Positions 9,392 to 17,766 of a stretch of DNA of 64,000 nt are shown here, in pieces. The stretch is from Sphingopyxis terrae subsp. terrae NBRC 15098 (GTDB taxonomy: Bacteria > Pseudomonadota > Alphaproteobacteria > Sphingomonadales > Sphingomonadaceae). The stretch spans positions 558,001-622,000 of the forward strand of contig NZ_CP013342.1 in assembly GCF_001610975.1 (NCBI RefSeq). The letters are read 5' to 3'. A program made the position numbers and the translations under genes. Every line of letters begins with the position of its first letter. Within the stretch, counting starts at the first letter, position 1. The notes beneath the pieces were generated by a model. The model did no database searches, was not told the origin of the DNA, and saw only the letters and a list, made by a program, of their open reading frames with translations.

Positions 9392-9955
9392 CTACGCTTC
9401 GCCGCCCTCCACCGTCAGCAGGCGCGCATCGATGCCGGCTTCGGCAAAGGCCGCCTGCCACCGCTGCGCCGGCGGCGTGTCGAACAGCAACGCGTCGCTG
9501 CCGGGCGTCAGATGCCAGGCGTGGCGTACCATTTCCTCTTCGAGCTGCCCCGGTGACCATCCGGCATAGCCGAGCGCGACGAGCCATTGCGACGGCCCGC
9601 GCCCCTCGCCGATGGCGCGCAATATGTCGTGCGAGCTCGATATCATCCAGCGCCCCGACACCTGCACCGCGCCCTCGCCCGCCCAGTCGCGACTGTGGAG
9701 CACGAAACCGCGCGACGGTTCGACCGGTCCGCCCAGAAAGACCGGTTGATCGAGCGGAGCGTCGTGCGCGATATCGAGCTGATCGAGCACCGCACCGACG
9801 GTCATGCCGTCGATCGGATCGTCGATGCCGATCCCCATCGCACCATCCTCGTCGTGGCTGATCATCGCGATGACGGAGTGATCGAAACGCGGATCGCCGA
9901 TGCCGGGCAGGGCGAGCAGCAATTGGCCGGTGAACCAGGTCGGCGCCTTTTCCAT
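9392..9955 (-). CDS. YqgE/AlgH family protein
   Basis: Starting at the ATG at 9955 gives 187 residues, the usual size of the YqgE/AlgH family. Family features include the opening FTGQLLLALPGIGDPRFDHSV-type region, DGAMGIGIDDP, the FLGGPVEPSRGFVLH segment and GYAGWSPGQLEEE. The biochemical role is not settled: homologues have been linked to transcriptional regulation in Pseudomonas, but there is no DNA-binding motif. Earlier in-frame starts exist (10006 and 10171) but add sequence without homology. It is convergent with the secreted TPR gene and divergent from the peroxiredoxin gene. Confidence 0.9.
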   Translation of the reverse strand: MEKAPTWFTGQLLLALPGIGDPRFDHSVIAMISHDEDGAMGIGIDDPIDGMTVGAVLDQLDIAHDAPLDQPVFLGGPVEPSRGFVLHSRDWAGEGAVQVSGRWMISSSHDILRAIGEGRGPSQWLVALGYAGWSPGQLEEEMVRHAWHLTPGSDALLFDTPPAQRWQAAFAEAGIDARLLTVEGGEA

Positions 9956-10118
9956 CGCCCCATCATGGACTGCCGGGCGCGCACGGTCCAGCGTCTTTGC
10001 GGCCATATCGACGAACGGCGGGGTCCATTGTGCAATGCGAACGCTGCGCCGCTTGACTCGCGGCGGCGCACACCCAATGTCTCGCCCGCACAAGACCCCC
10101 CAACGAAAGGATGCCAGC

Positions 10119-10601
10119 ATGACCATCACTACCGGAGACTCGCTGCCCGACACCAAGCTGGTGAAGGTCACCGAAGGAGGCCCCGAACAGGTTTCGGCCG
10201 CCGATTATTTCAAGGGCCGCAAGGTTGCGCTCTTTTCGGTTCCAGGCGCTTTTACGCCGACCTGTTCGGCCAAGCACCTGCCCGGCTTCGTCGAGAAGGC
10301 AGCCGAACTCAAGGCCAAGGGCATCGACGAAATCGTTTGCACCGCGGTCAATGACGCCTTCGTCATGGGCGCCTGGGCGAAGAATGCCGGCGCGACCGAC
10401 AGCGTGACGATGCTTGCCGATGGCAATGGCGATTTCGCCGAAGCGGTGGGGCTGACCATGGATGGCAAGGCGTTCGGCATGGGCAAGCGCGGCCAGCGTT
10501 TCTCGATGGTCGTCAACGATGGCGTCGTCGAGCAGCTCAATGTCGAAGCCCCGGGCGAATTCAAGGTGTCGAGCGCCGACCATATGCTCGAACAGCTTTG
10601 A
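10119..10601 (+). CDS. Peroxiredoxin of the Prx5 type
   Basis: The 160-residue thiol peroxidase reduces hydrogen peroxide and organic hydroperoxides, with electrons from glutaredoxin or thioredoxin. The peroxidatic Cys49 is in the Prx5 motif PGAFTPTCSAKHLPGF. The downstream pattern (VCTAVNDAFVMGAWAK and GKRGQRFSMVVNDG) is typical of the family. The start at 10119 is supported by GAAAGGA eight or so bases upstream. The frame stays open for 73 codons before it, but that stretch lies opposite yqgE. A rho-independent terminator follows directly, so this is probably a single-gene transcript. Confidence 0.94.
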   Translation: MTITTGDSLPDTKLVKVTEGGPEQVSAADYFKGRKVALFSVPGAFTPTCSAKHLPGFVEKAAELKAKGIDEIVCTAVNDAFVMGAWAKNAGATDSVTMLADGNGDFAEAVGLTMDGKAFGMGKRGQRFSMVVNDGVVEQLNVEAPGEFKVSSADHMLEQL

Positions 10602-10622
10602 GCGGTTTGCGGATTGAAATGA

Positions 10623-10659
10623 GGGGCGGCGCGGCGCGGCGCCGCCCCCCTTTCCTTTT
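10623..10659 (+). terminator. Rho-independent terminator after the peroxiredoxin gene
   Basis: The arms GGGGCGGCG (10623-10631) and CGCCGCCCC (10640-10648) form a perfect 9-bp stem, followed by a T-rich run (10651-10659). It sits 22 bases after the peroxiredoxin stop and separates it from amn. Confidence 0.8.
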
Positions 10660-10686
10660 GTCATATTTTCGTGCAACAGCGTCGCG

Positions 10687-12171
10687 ATGACATCAGAATC
10701 ATCGAACGAAAATATCGCCGACCCCACCACCCTTGTCGAAGGGGTCATCGCCGAACTTCAGTCGCGTTTCCGAACGTCGGTCGGCAATCTCAAATCCGCC
10801 ATCGCCGCCTTCGTCCGTGACGGCACCTTGCCGCCCGCCGACGCCGCCGCGACCGGCCTGTTTGACTATCCGGCGCTGCGCCTCGTCACCAATGGCGAGT
10901 TTCGCGAAGGCCAGGGCGGCCACAACCTCGCCTTCGGTCATTTCGAGCGGGCGGGCGAGTTCGTCACGACGGTAACGCGCCCCGATCTGTTCGAGGCTTA
11001 TCTGCGCGAACAGCTGACCCTGCTCGTCCGCCACTATGAGGTGACGCTGGAGGTGACGCGCACCGGGCAGCAGATCCCCTTCCCCTATGTGCTCGATGCC
11101 AGCGACGGGTCGGACATGGGCCGCGTCACTCCGCTCGAACTCGCGCGCCATTTTCCCACCACTGAGCTCGCCGATATCGGCGACGAGCTGGCCGACGGCC
11201 TGTTCGGCTTCGACCCCGCGGCGGCGCAGCCGCTCGCGCTGTTCGACGCGCTGCGCACCGATTTCAGCCTCGCGCGCCTGCGCCACTATACCGGCACCGC
11301 GCCCGAGCATTTCCAGCGCTATATCCTTTTCACCAACTATCACCGCTATGTCGACGAATTCGTCGCCTGGGCGGGAGCGCAGGTCGGCAAGGGGCGCTAC
11401 ACCGCGCTCGCCGGCGCGGGCGGCCTCTATGTCGACGAGCCGGATATCAATGCCAGCGCGCTCGCGAGCGACAGCGCGTGGCGGCGGCACCAGATGCCCG
11501 CCTATCACCTGATTGCCGAGGGCGGCAGCGGCATCACGCTCGTCAACATCGGTGTTGGCCCCTCGAACGCGAAGACGATCTGCGATCACCTCGCGGTGCT
11601 GCGGCCCGAGGCGTGGATGATGATCGGCCACTGCGGCGGGCTGCGTCCCAGCCAGCGGATCGGCGACTATGTGCTCGCCCACGCTTATCTGCGCGACGAC
11701 CATATCCTCGACAGCGTGCTGCCGCCCGAGATTCCGATCCCGCCGATCGCCGAGGTCCAGCAGGCGCTGGCGAGCGCCGCCGAAGCGGTGTCGGGAACCA
11801 GCGGCGCCGACCTCAAGAAACGGATGCGCACTGGCACCGTCGTCACCACCGACGATCGCAACTGGGAATTGCGTTTCACCGATTCCGCGCTGCGTTTCTC
11901 GCAGTCGCGCGCGATCGGCATCGACATGGAGTCGGCGACCATTGCGGCGCAGGGCTACCGCTTCCGCGTGCCTTACGGCACCTTGCTGTGCGTGTCCGAC
12001 AAGCCGCTCCACGGCGAACTCAAGCTGCCCGGACAGGCCAACCGTTTCTATGAAGAAGCGATCGCCGCGCATCTCCAGATCGGCATCCGCACCTGCGAAT
12101 TGATGCACGACGAGGGCGCCAAGCTGCACAGCCGCAAGCTGCGCGCGTTCAACGAGCCGCCGTTCCGGTGA
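10687..12171 (+). CDS. amn: AMP nucleosidase
   Basis: The 494-residue protein matches AMP nucleosidase, which cleaves AMP to adenine and ribose 5-phosphate in purine salvage and adenylate homeostasis. The N-terminal half is the Amn-specific regulatory domain. The C-terminal half is a nucleoside-phosphorylase fold with GSGITLVNIGVGPSNAKTI-like and MMIGHCGGLRPSQRIGDYV regions and the purine-contact motif GIDMESATIAAQGYR. The end SRKLRAFNEPPFR is typical. The stop overlaps the next gene in GTGA, so an SDR dehydrogenase is translationally coupled, a pairing without an obvious pathway link. Confidence 0.95.
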   Translation: MTSESSNENIADPTTLVEGVIAELQSRFRTSVGNLKSAIAAFVRDGTLPPADAAATGLFDYPALRLVTNGEFREGQGGHNLAFGHFERAGEFVTTVTRPDLFEAYLREQLTLLVRHYEVTLEVTRTGQQIPFPYVLDASDGSDMGRVTPLELARHFPTTELADIGDELADGLFGFDPAAAQPLALFDALRTDFSLARLRHYTGTAPEHFQRYILFTNYHRYVDEFVAWAGAQVGKGRYTALAGAGGLYVDEPDINASALASDSAWRRHQMPAYHLIAEGGSGITLVNIGVGPSNAKTICDHLAVLRPEAWMMIGHCGGLRPSQRIGDYVLAHAYLRDDHILDSVLPPEIPIPPIAEVQQALASAAEAVSGTSGADLKKRMRTGTVVTTDDRNWELRFTDSALRFSQSRAIGIDMESATIAAQGYRFRVPYGTLLCVSDKPLHGELKLPGQANRFYEEAIAAHLQIGIRTCELMHDEGAKLHSRKLRAFNEPPFR

Positions 12172-12941
12172 CACAGGCAGCCGCCCTCTCGCGCTCCGTC
12201 GCGGGCCGCGTCGCAATCGTGACCGGCGCGGCGAGCGGCATGGGGCGGGCGACCGCACTGCTGCTGGCGCGCGAGGGCGCGAAGGTGGCGGTCACCGACC
12301 TTGACCCTGCCGCATGCGAGGCGGTTGCCGCGGAAGCCGGCGACGGCGCGCGCGCTTTCGCGCTCGACGTATCTGACGGCGAGGCGATCAAGCGTGTCGT
12401 CGCCGACGTCGCGGCGCATTTTGGCGGGATCGACATCCTTATCAACAACGCCGGCGTGTCGAGCTTCTGCCCGCTCGATGCAGGCGACGATTATGACGCA
12501 ATCTGGCACCGCGCGATCACGGTGATGCTGACCGCGCACCAGCGCATGGTGCGCGCGGCACTCCCATGGCTGCAGCAGAGCGACGCGCCGCGCATCGTCA
12601 ACATTGCCTCGACCGAGGGACTGGGCGCGACACCCGGCGACACGCCCTATGTCGCGGCAAAGACGGGCGTGACCGGGCTGACGCGTGGGCTGGCGGTCGA
12701 TCTGGGCAAGGATGGCATCACCGTCAACTGCATCTGCCCCGGCCCGATCCGCACCGCGATGACCGACAAGGTGCCCGACGCGGACAAGGCGATCTTCGCA
12801 CGGCGGCGCACCGCGCTGCGCCGCTATGGCGAGCCCGAGGAGGTCGCGCATGTGACGCTGAGCCTCGTCCTGCCCGCGGCGAGCTATATCACCGGCGCGG
12901 TGATCCCGGTCGATGGCGGGCTGATGGCGCGCAACGCGTAG
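12168..12941 (+). CDS. SDR-family NAD(P)-dependent oxidoreductase
   Basis: This classical short-chain dehydrogenase has the cofactor motif TGAASGMG at residues 19-26, NNAG at 93-96 and the catalytic triad Ser148, Tyr161 and Lys165 (YVAAK). The C-terminal ITGAVIPVDGG is standard for FabG-like members. Translation appears to start at GTG 12168, sharing bases with the amn stop codon, which gives 257 residues. Substrate cannot be read from the sequence. Asp44 and Asp46 after the second beta strand suggest a preference for NAD over NADP. Confidence 0.9.
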   Translation: MTQAAALSRSVAGRVAIVTGAASGMGRATALLLAREGAKVAVTDLDPAACEAVAAEAGDGARAFALDVSDGEAIKRVVADVAAHFGGIDILINNAGVSSFCPLDAGDDYDAIWHRAITVMLTAHQRMVRAALPWLQQSDAPRIVNIASTEGLGATPGDTPYVAAKTGVTGLTRGLAVDLGKDGITVNCICPGPIRTAMTDKVPDADKAIFARRRTALRRYGEPEEVAHVTLSLVLPAASYITGAVIPVDGGLMARNA

Positions 12942-12947
12942 ACGGTA

Positions 12948-13430
12948 TCAGACATAGAAATCGGCGCGCAGGTTTACGCCGCGTTCGACCCAGAGTTTGA
13001 GCGCGCAGAGCATCTGCGTCCAGCCATGGCAATTGCCGTAGCTGCCGTCGAGCGCCGCCTGCGTTTCGCGCCAGCCGCCTTCGGCGATTTCGACCAGCGT
13101 GCGGCCGTCGTCGAGCGGCTTGAAGGTCATCGTCACGCGGGTGCGGTAAGCGGCATCTTCCATCGTCCCGCCCTCTACCCCCGGCGCCTGGCCTTCATAG
13201 GCTGCCCATTCCAGCACGATCTTCTCATCCTGCACCACCTCGATTACATGGACCGGAAAGGCACCGGGATAATCGTGGAAATCCCACGTCACCACCGCGC
13301 CCGTCTCGAGCCGCCCCTGCGCGCCGCCGGTGGTGAAATAGCGCGAAAGCTGCGCGGGATCGGCAACCGCCTCGAACACCTCATGCACCGACTTGGCGAT
13401 GCGCGCCGCGACCCTGAATTTCAGTTCCAT
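12948..13430 (-). CDS. SRPBCC/AHSA1-domain protein
   Basis: From the ATG at 13430 (GGAGA eight bases upstream) this is a 160-residue START-like or Aha1-C-terminal-like protein. Recognisable features are the opening RVAARIAKSVHEVFEAVADP, the strand motif VTWDFHDYP, and WRETQAALDGSYGNCHGWTQML, which is typical of the terminal helix. These proteins bind hydrophobic ligands in a deep cavity, and no ligand can be assigned. It is divergent from an ArsR-type repressor, a very common pairing in which the repressor controls the SRPBCC gene. Two in-frame ATGs slightly upstream (13436 and 13454) are possible but fit the ribosome site less well. Confidence 0.88.
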   Translation of the reverse strand: MELKFRVAARIAKSVHEVFEAVADPAQLSRYFTTGGAQGRLETGAVVTWDFHDYPGAFPVHVIEVVQDEKIVLEWAAYEGQAPGVEGGTMEDAAYRTRVTMTFKPLDDGRTLVEIAEGGWRETQAALDGSYGNCHGWTQMLCALKLWVERGVNLRADFYV

Positions 13431-13460
13431 CCTCATTCTCCGCTTGAGTCGCATTTAATT

Positions 13461-13480
13461 ATGTTATAAATTTATAACAT
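13461..13480. promoter_or_regulatory. Perfect 20-bp palindrome, probable ArsR operator
   Basis: ATGTTATAAATTTATAACAT is its own reverse complement. It lies between the divergent SRPBCC and ArsR genes, and its last two bases are the first two of the ArsR ATG. An AT-only core in this GC-rich genome and the position make it the likely site for autorepression and for control of the SRPBCC gene. Confidence 0.75.
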
Positions 13481-13805
13481 GTCAATCCACGACGATTTCG
13501 ACCGCATCTTCAAGGCGCTCGCGCACGGCGTGCGGCGGCAGATTCTGGACGATCTGAAGGATCAGCCGCTCACGACAGGGGCGCTGTGCGACCATTTCGC
13601 CGATCTCGACCGCTGCACGGTGATGCAGCATCTGAAGGTGCTGGAGGAGGCGGGGCTGGTCATCGCCGAACGTCGCGGCCGCGAACGCTGGAACCATCTG
13701 AACGCGATGCCGATCCAGGACATTCACGACCGCTGGATCGGCCCGCATGCCGCAGCGGCGGCCGCGCGGCTTGCGCGGTTCAAGCAGGCTGTCGAAACGC
13801 AGTAG
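13479..13805 (+). CDS. ArsR-family winged-helix repressor
   Basis: The 108-residue protein has the ArsR-type winged helix: FKALAHGVRRQILDDL, then the recognition helix region DLDRCTVMQHLKVLEEAG, then the wing LVIAERRGRERWNHLN. The metal-binding ELCVCDL motif of ArsR/SmtB sensors is missing, so it is more like the non-metal branch commonly paired with SRPBCC proteins. The signal it senses is unknown. Its start codon lies within the palindrome described above, so bound repressor could block both its promoter and its translation start region. Confidence 0.92.
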   Translation: MSIHDDFDRIFKALAHGVRRQILDDLKDQPLTTGALCDHFADLDRCTVMQHLKVLEEAGLVIAERRGRERWNHLNAMPIQDIHDRWIGPHAAAAAARLARFKQAVETQ

Positions 13806-13851
13806 AAGCGGTCGCCGCCGGCCTTCTTTCAAGGGCCGACGCGGCCGAAGG

Positions 13852-14958
13852 TCAGCCGGCTGTTCCCTTGGCCGAGCCTGCGACCAGATTCATCACCAGC
13901 TTCGGCAGGCTGCGGTAATTGGCGGCATGATATTGCGAATCGCCCGGCAGTGCCGCCTGCAGGCGGCGGTGCGCCTCGGGCAACGCGTGATAGGGAACGC
14001 CGGGCAGCAGATGATGCAGCGCGTGATAGCGCAGTCCCACCGGCGCCCACAGCTCGGGAAGCAGGCCGGGCGGCGGGACGTTGACGCTGTCGAGGAACTG
14101 CGCGGTTACGGTCAGCACCTCGCCGTCATTTTCCCACAGATGCGCAACGAGCGTGCGGATCTGGTTGAGCACGAGGCTGGCCGCCGCGATGGCGCCGAAG
14201 ATCAGTAGCGCGCGTAGCGGCACCCAGCCGAACACGCCCCCCGCAATCAGCAGCGTCGACCAGGCCCAGGCCCCGCCTTCCTGCCATGCCCACTGGCGGC
14301 GGAAATCGCCTTCGGGCCGGCGGCGACGGAACATCGGGTTGATGATCATCCCCGAATAGCGCTCCATCACCACGCGGCGAAGCGGCGGGATGACGAACGA
14401 CAGCGGGGTCAGCACCGCAAAGCGGAAAAGCAGCGCCAGCGGCGCAAAGGCGGCCGCGACGACGAACAGCGGCACCGTCCACGGCTTCATCAGCGCCAGC
14501 GGCAGATATTCGGGATCTTCGACCGTGCCATATTTGGTACGGTTATGGTGGAGGCTGTGGATGCCTTCGTAAAGGAAGGAAGGGATAAGCAGCGGGATGC
14601 CGACGAGCAGGTTCCACACCAGCCGGAAACCGGGGAGCGCATTTTTGCGGATATGCGTCAGTTCATGGATGAAGCTGCCCGCGCGGTAGAGTGCTACGAC
14701 GGCGATGAGCGCCGCGGCGAGCATCCATGCGGTCGATGGTGCCAGGATCGCAGCCGCGACACCGGCATAGCCGATGAACGCCGAACCGAGGAAATCGACC
14801 CAATAGATGCGCGCGTTCGGATTGACGAGATCGCGCGTCAGCTCCGAGGCCGCGCGGATCATCGCCATATCGTCGGCAATCGCCGATTTGGGGGGCTTGG
14901 TGGCCGGGGCCGCGGGGGGAGTCGCGATCCGTTCGGCAGCGGGATTGGTCGTGATCAT
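13852..14958 (-). CDS. Membrane fatty acid desaturase family protein
   Basis: The 368-residue integral membrane protein carries three histidine boxes that ligate the di-iron centre: HELTH (His98 and His102), HSLHH (His134, His137, His138) and a C-terminal HALHH in GLRYHALHHLLPGVPYH. Hydrophobic pairs lie near residues 56-90 and 112-130, and again in the middle. Such enzymes introduce double bonds or hydroxyl groups into acyl chains or carotenoid rings using oxygen; the substrate is not evident. The start ATG at 14958 is chosen because upstream in-frame sequence runs into the divergent GNAT gene. It is convergent with the ArsR gene. Confidence 0.9.
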   Translation of the reverse strand: MITTNPAAERIATPPAAPATKPPKSAIADDMAMIRAASELTRDLVNPNARIYWVDFLGSAFIGYAGVAAAILAPSTAWMLAAALIAVVALYRAGSFIHELTHIRKNALPGFRLVWNLLVGIPLLIPSFLYEGIHSLHHNRTKYGTVEDPEYLPLALMKPWTVPLFVVAAAFAPLALLFRFAVLTPLSFVIPPLRRVVMERYSGMIINPMFRRRRPEGDFRRQWAWQEGGAWAWSTLLIAGGVFGWVPLRALLIFGAIAAASLVLNQIRTLVAHLWENDGEVLTVTAQFLDSVNVPPPGLLPELWAPVGLRYHALHHLLPGVPYHALPEAHRRLQAALPGDSQYHAANYRSLPKLVMNLVAGSAKGTAG

Positions 14959-15076
14959 GCCGGCGTCTTCACCATGATTTCGTGGCAGCATGATGGCCGA
15001 ATACGGGTCGCCAGCGCCACAGCTATGCCCTAATGCGTCGCCACAAATATAGGCATCGTCATTCAGGAAACCAGCC

Positions 15077-16246
15077 ATGGCCGCACATTCGCAAGGTCCC
15101 GTCTCCATCCATCCCGTCAAGGACAAGGCGGACAAGCGCGAATTCGTCGAACTGGCCTTTCGGCTCAACCGCGGCGATCCCGCCTGGGTGCCGCCGCTGA
15201 AAAACGAAGCGTTCGACCTGTTGACGCCAGGCAAGAACCCCTGGTTCGAACATGGCAAGGCGCAGCTGTTCCTCGCACGCCGCGACGGCCGCACGGTGGG
15301 ACGCATTTCGGCGCATGTCGACTTCCTCGCGCTCGAACAGCCGGCGAGCCAGGGCATGGGTCCGGGGACGGGCAATTGGGGGCTGCTGGAGGCCGAGGAT
15401 GCCGAGGTCGCGCACGCATTGATCGTCAGCGCCGAAGACTGGCTGCGCGGCCAGGGAATGAACCGCGCGCTCGGCCCGCTGTCGATTTCGATCTGGGACG
15501 AACCCGGGCTGCTGGTCGAAGGCTTCGACACGCCGCCGACGATCATGCTCGGCCACAACAGCCCGCTCTATCAGGGGTGGATCGAGGCCGAGGGCTATCG
15601 CCCGGTCAAGAAGCTGTTCAACTATGCGGTCGACATCGTCGACGGCTTTCCGCCGCTGGTAAACCGCATCGTCGCGGCGGGCGAGAAGAACGAGCGCATC
15701 CGCATCCGCCGCGTCGACAAGCGCAAGTTCGATGCCGAGGCGCAGCTGATCATGGGCATTTTGAACGACGCCTGGTCGGACAATTGGGGTTTCGTTCCGC
15801 TGACCGACAGCGAAATCGCCTATGTCGGCAAGAAGCTGAAGGACATTGTTTTCGAGGATCTGATCCGCGTCGCCGAAGTCGACGGCGAGGCGGTCGCGTT
15901 CATGATCGTGCTGCCCGACATCAACGAACTCCTGATCGGGATGGACGGATCGCTGTTCCCCTTCAACTGGGCGCGGCTGCTTTGGTGGCTGCGCAAGCCC
16001 AAGAGCAAGCGGCTGCGCGTGCCATTGATGGGCGTGGTCAAGAAGTTGCAGAACAGCCGCATGGCGAGCACCCTCGCCTTCATGATGATCGAATATATCC
16101 GCCGCGACGGCGTCGCCAAATATGGCGCCGAGCAGGGCGATATCGGTTGGGTCCTCGACGACAATCAGGGGATGAACGCGGTCGCCGACGCCATCAACGC
16201 GACGGTCAACCGCGTGTATCAGCTTTACGACAAGCCGCTGTCCTGA
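15077..16246 (+). CDS. GNAT-superfamily-like protein of unknown substrate
   Basis: This 389-residue protein is divergent from the desaturase. It belongs to a widespread but uncharacterised group of about 390 residues. Recognisable pieces are the opening FVELAFRLNRGDPAWVPPL, the region FLARRDGRTVGRISA that resembles GNAT strands 2-4, and MNRALGPLSISIWDEPGLLVEGFDTPP. A second GNAT-like half follows, with GEAVAFMIVLPDINE. I assign only the fold class. The substrate and even enzymatic activity are unknown. No signal peptide or membrane helix is seen. Confidence 0.82.
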   Translation: MAAHSQGPVSIHPVKDKADKREFVELAFRLNRGDPAWVPPLKNEAFDLLTPGKNPWFEHGKAQLFLARRDGRTVGRISAHVDFLALEQPASQGMGPGTGNWGLLEAEDAEVAHALIVSAEDWLRGQGMNRALGPLSISIWDEPGLLVEGFDTPPTIMLGHNSPLYQGWIEAEGYRPVKKLFNYAVDIVDGFPPLVNRIVAAGEKNERIRIRRVDKRKFDAEAQLIMGILNDAWSDNWGFVPLTDSEIAYVGKKLKDIVFEDLIRVAEVDGEAVAFMIVLPDINELLIGMDGSLFPFNWARLLWWLRKPKSKRLRVPLMGVVKKLQNSRMASTLAFMMIEYIRRDGVAKYGAEQGDIGWVLDDNQGMNAVADAINATVNRVYQLYDKPLS

Positions 16247-16326
16247 CGCGGCGGGCCGCCATTCTGCTGGCATGATTTTGCGACAAAGGGCGGGCAGCTT
16301 CGGGGTCTGAACCCGAAGGATGCGCA

Positions 16327-17763
16327 ATGCCCAGCCTTTATCTTGCCGCCAACCGCTTCGGCCTCGGCCGCCGCTTCGACGATCCCGCGACCGACGATCC
16401 GCAGGCCTGGCTGCTGCGACAACTTGACGACTATGACCCGGTTCCCGCACCGATCGCCGCCTTGCCCGGCCGCGCCGCCATCGCCGCCGCCTATGTAGAA
16501 TATCAGGACGACCGGCGAGCGATGCGCCGCAATGCGCCGGATGATGTCGCCCGGAAGGACGGCACAGGCGCGGCGATGGACCCCGAACTGCAACGCCTGT
16601 CGCGCTCCGCAATCCGCACCCATTATGTCGATGCGGCCGCCGCGCGGCTTGCCAATGCGGTCGCGACGCCAACGCCCTTCCCCGAACGGCTCGTCCACTT
16701 CTGGTCCAACCATTTCGCCGTGTCGGCCGACAAGCTGCCGGTGATCGGTTTTGCCGGCAATTACGAGTTCGAGGCGATCCGCCCGCACATAATGGGCAAA
16801 TTTTCGGACCTGCTGATCGCGGCGGTGCGGCACCCCGCCATGCTGCTCTATCTCGATCAGGCGCAAAGTTTCGGGCCCGACAGTCCGGTTTCCGATCGCA
16901 TCCGCGCGCGAGGCCGGCGGCAGGCGCTGGGGCTCAACGAAAATCTGGCGCGCGAGATCATGGAATTGCACACGCTGGGGGTGCGTACCGGCTATACGCA
17001 GGCCGACGTCACTGCCTTTGCGAAGGTGCTGACCGGGCTGACCGTCGCCGGGCTTGGCCGCGGCGCCGGGCAGCGGATGATGCCTGCGGGCGCGGCCGAC
17101 GGCGACACCGTCTTTATCGCACCGCTGCACGAACCCGGCGCGCAGTCGATCATGGGCAAACGCTACGCGCAGGGTGGCGCGGACCAGGCCGAGGCGGTGC
17201 TGCTCGACCTTGCGCGGCATCCGGCGACCGCGCGGCACATCGCCACCAAACTGGCCCGGCATTTTTCCGGCGACACACCGGCCCCCGCGCTCGTCGCGCG
17301 GCTCGAGGCCGATTTCCTTCGGACCGGCGGCGACCTGACCTCGCTCTACGGCACGCTCGTCGCCGCGCCCGAGGCATGGGCGGCCGAACCCGCGATGTTC
17401 AAATCGCCGTGGGACTGGACCGTATCGGTGATGCGAAGCCTGAAACTGCCGGCGCTTGGCGACCGGCAGAATGTCCCGGCGCTGTTCACCCAGCTCGGCC
17501 AGCCGATCTGGCGCCCCGGATCGCCCGCCGGCTATGACGATCTGGTCGCGACCTGGGCCGGATCGGCGGCGATGATGCAGCGCGTCGAGCTCGCCAGCCG
17601 GATCGCCGGTCGCATCGGCGACCGCGTCGATGCCCGCCAGCTCGCGCCGCTGATCCTTGCCGACGCCTTGACGACGCAAACCGCGCAGGCGGTCGCCCGC
17701 GCCGACAGCCCCGGCCAGGCGCTCGCGCTGCTCTATGCCAGCCCGGCCTTTCTGCGGAGATAG
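16327..17763 (+). CDS. DUF1800 family protein
   Basis: The 478-residue protein opens with LAANRFGLGRRFDDP, the hallmark of DUF1800. It also carries HFWSNHFAVSADK, LNENLAREIMELHTLGV and HPATARHIATKLARHFSGD. Its function is unknown. Members are nearly always encoded with a DUF1501 protein, as here, three bases upstream of the partner, and are thought to be exported or surface-associated. No clear signal peptide is visible at this start, which has AAGGA upstream. A role in handling a secreted substrate together with the partner is an inference from gene pairing. Confidence 0.92.
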   Translation: MPSLYLAANRFGLGRRFDDPATDDPQAWLLRQLDDYDPVPAPIAALPGRAAIAAAYVEYQDDRRAMRRNAPDDVARKDGTGAAMDPELQRLSRSAIRTHYVDAAAARLANAVATPTPFPERLVHFWSNHFAVSADKLPVIGFAGNYEFEAIRPHIMGKFSDLLIAAVRHPAMLLYLDQAQSFGPDSPVSDRIRARGRRQALGLNENLAREIMELHTLGVRTGYTQADVTAFAKVLTGLTVAGLGRGAGQRMMPAGAADGDTVFIAPLHEPGAQSIMGKRYAQGGADQAEAVLLDLARHPATARHIATKLARHFSGDTPAPALVARLEADFLRTGGDLTSLYGTLVAAPEAWAAEPAMFKSPWDWTVSVMRSLKLPALGDRQNVPALFTQLGQPIWRPGSPAGYDDLVATWAGSAAMMQRVELASRIAGRIGDRVDARQLAPLILADALTTQTAQAVARADSPGQALALLYASPAFLRR

Positions 17764-17766
17764 ACG

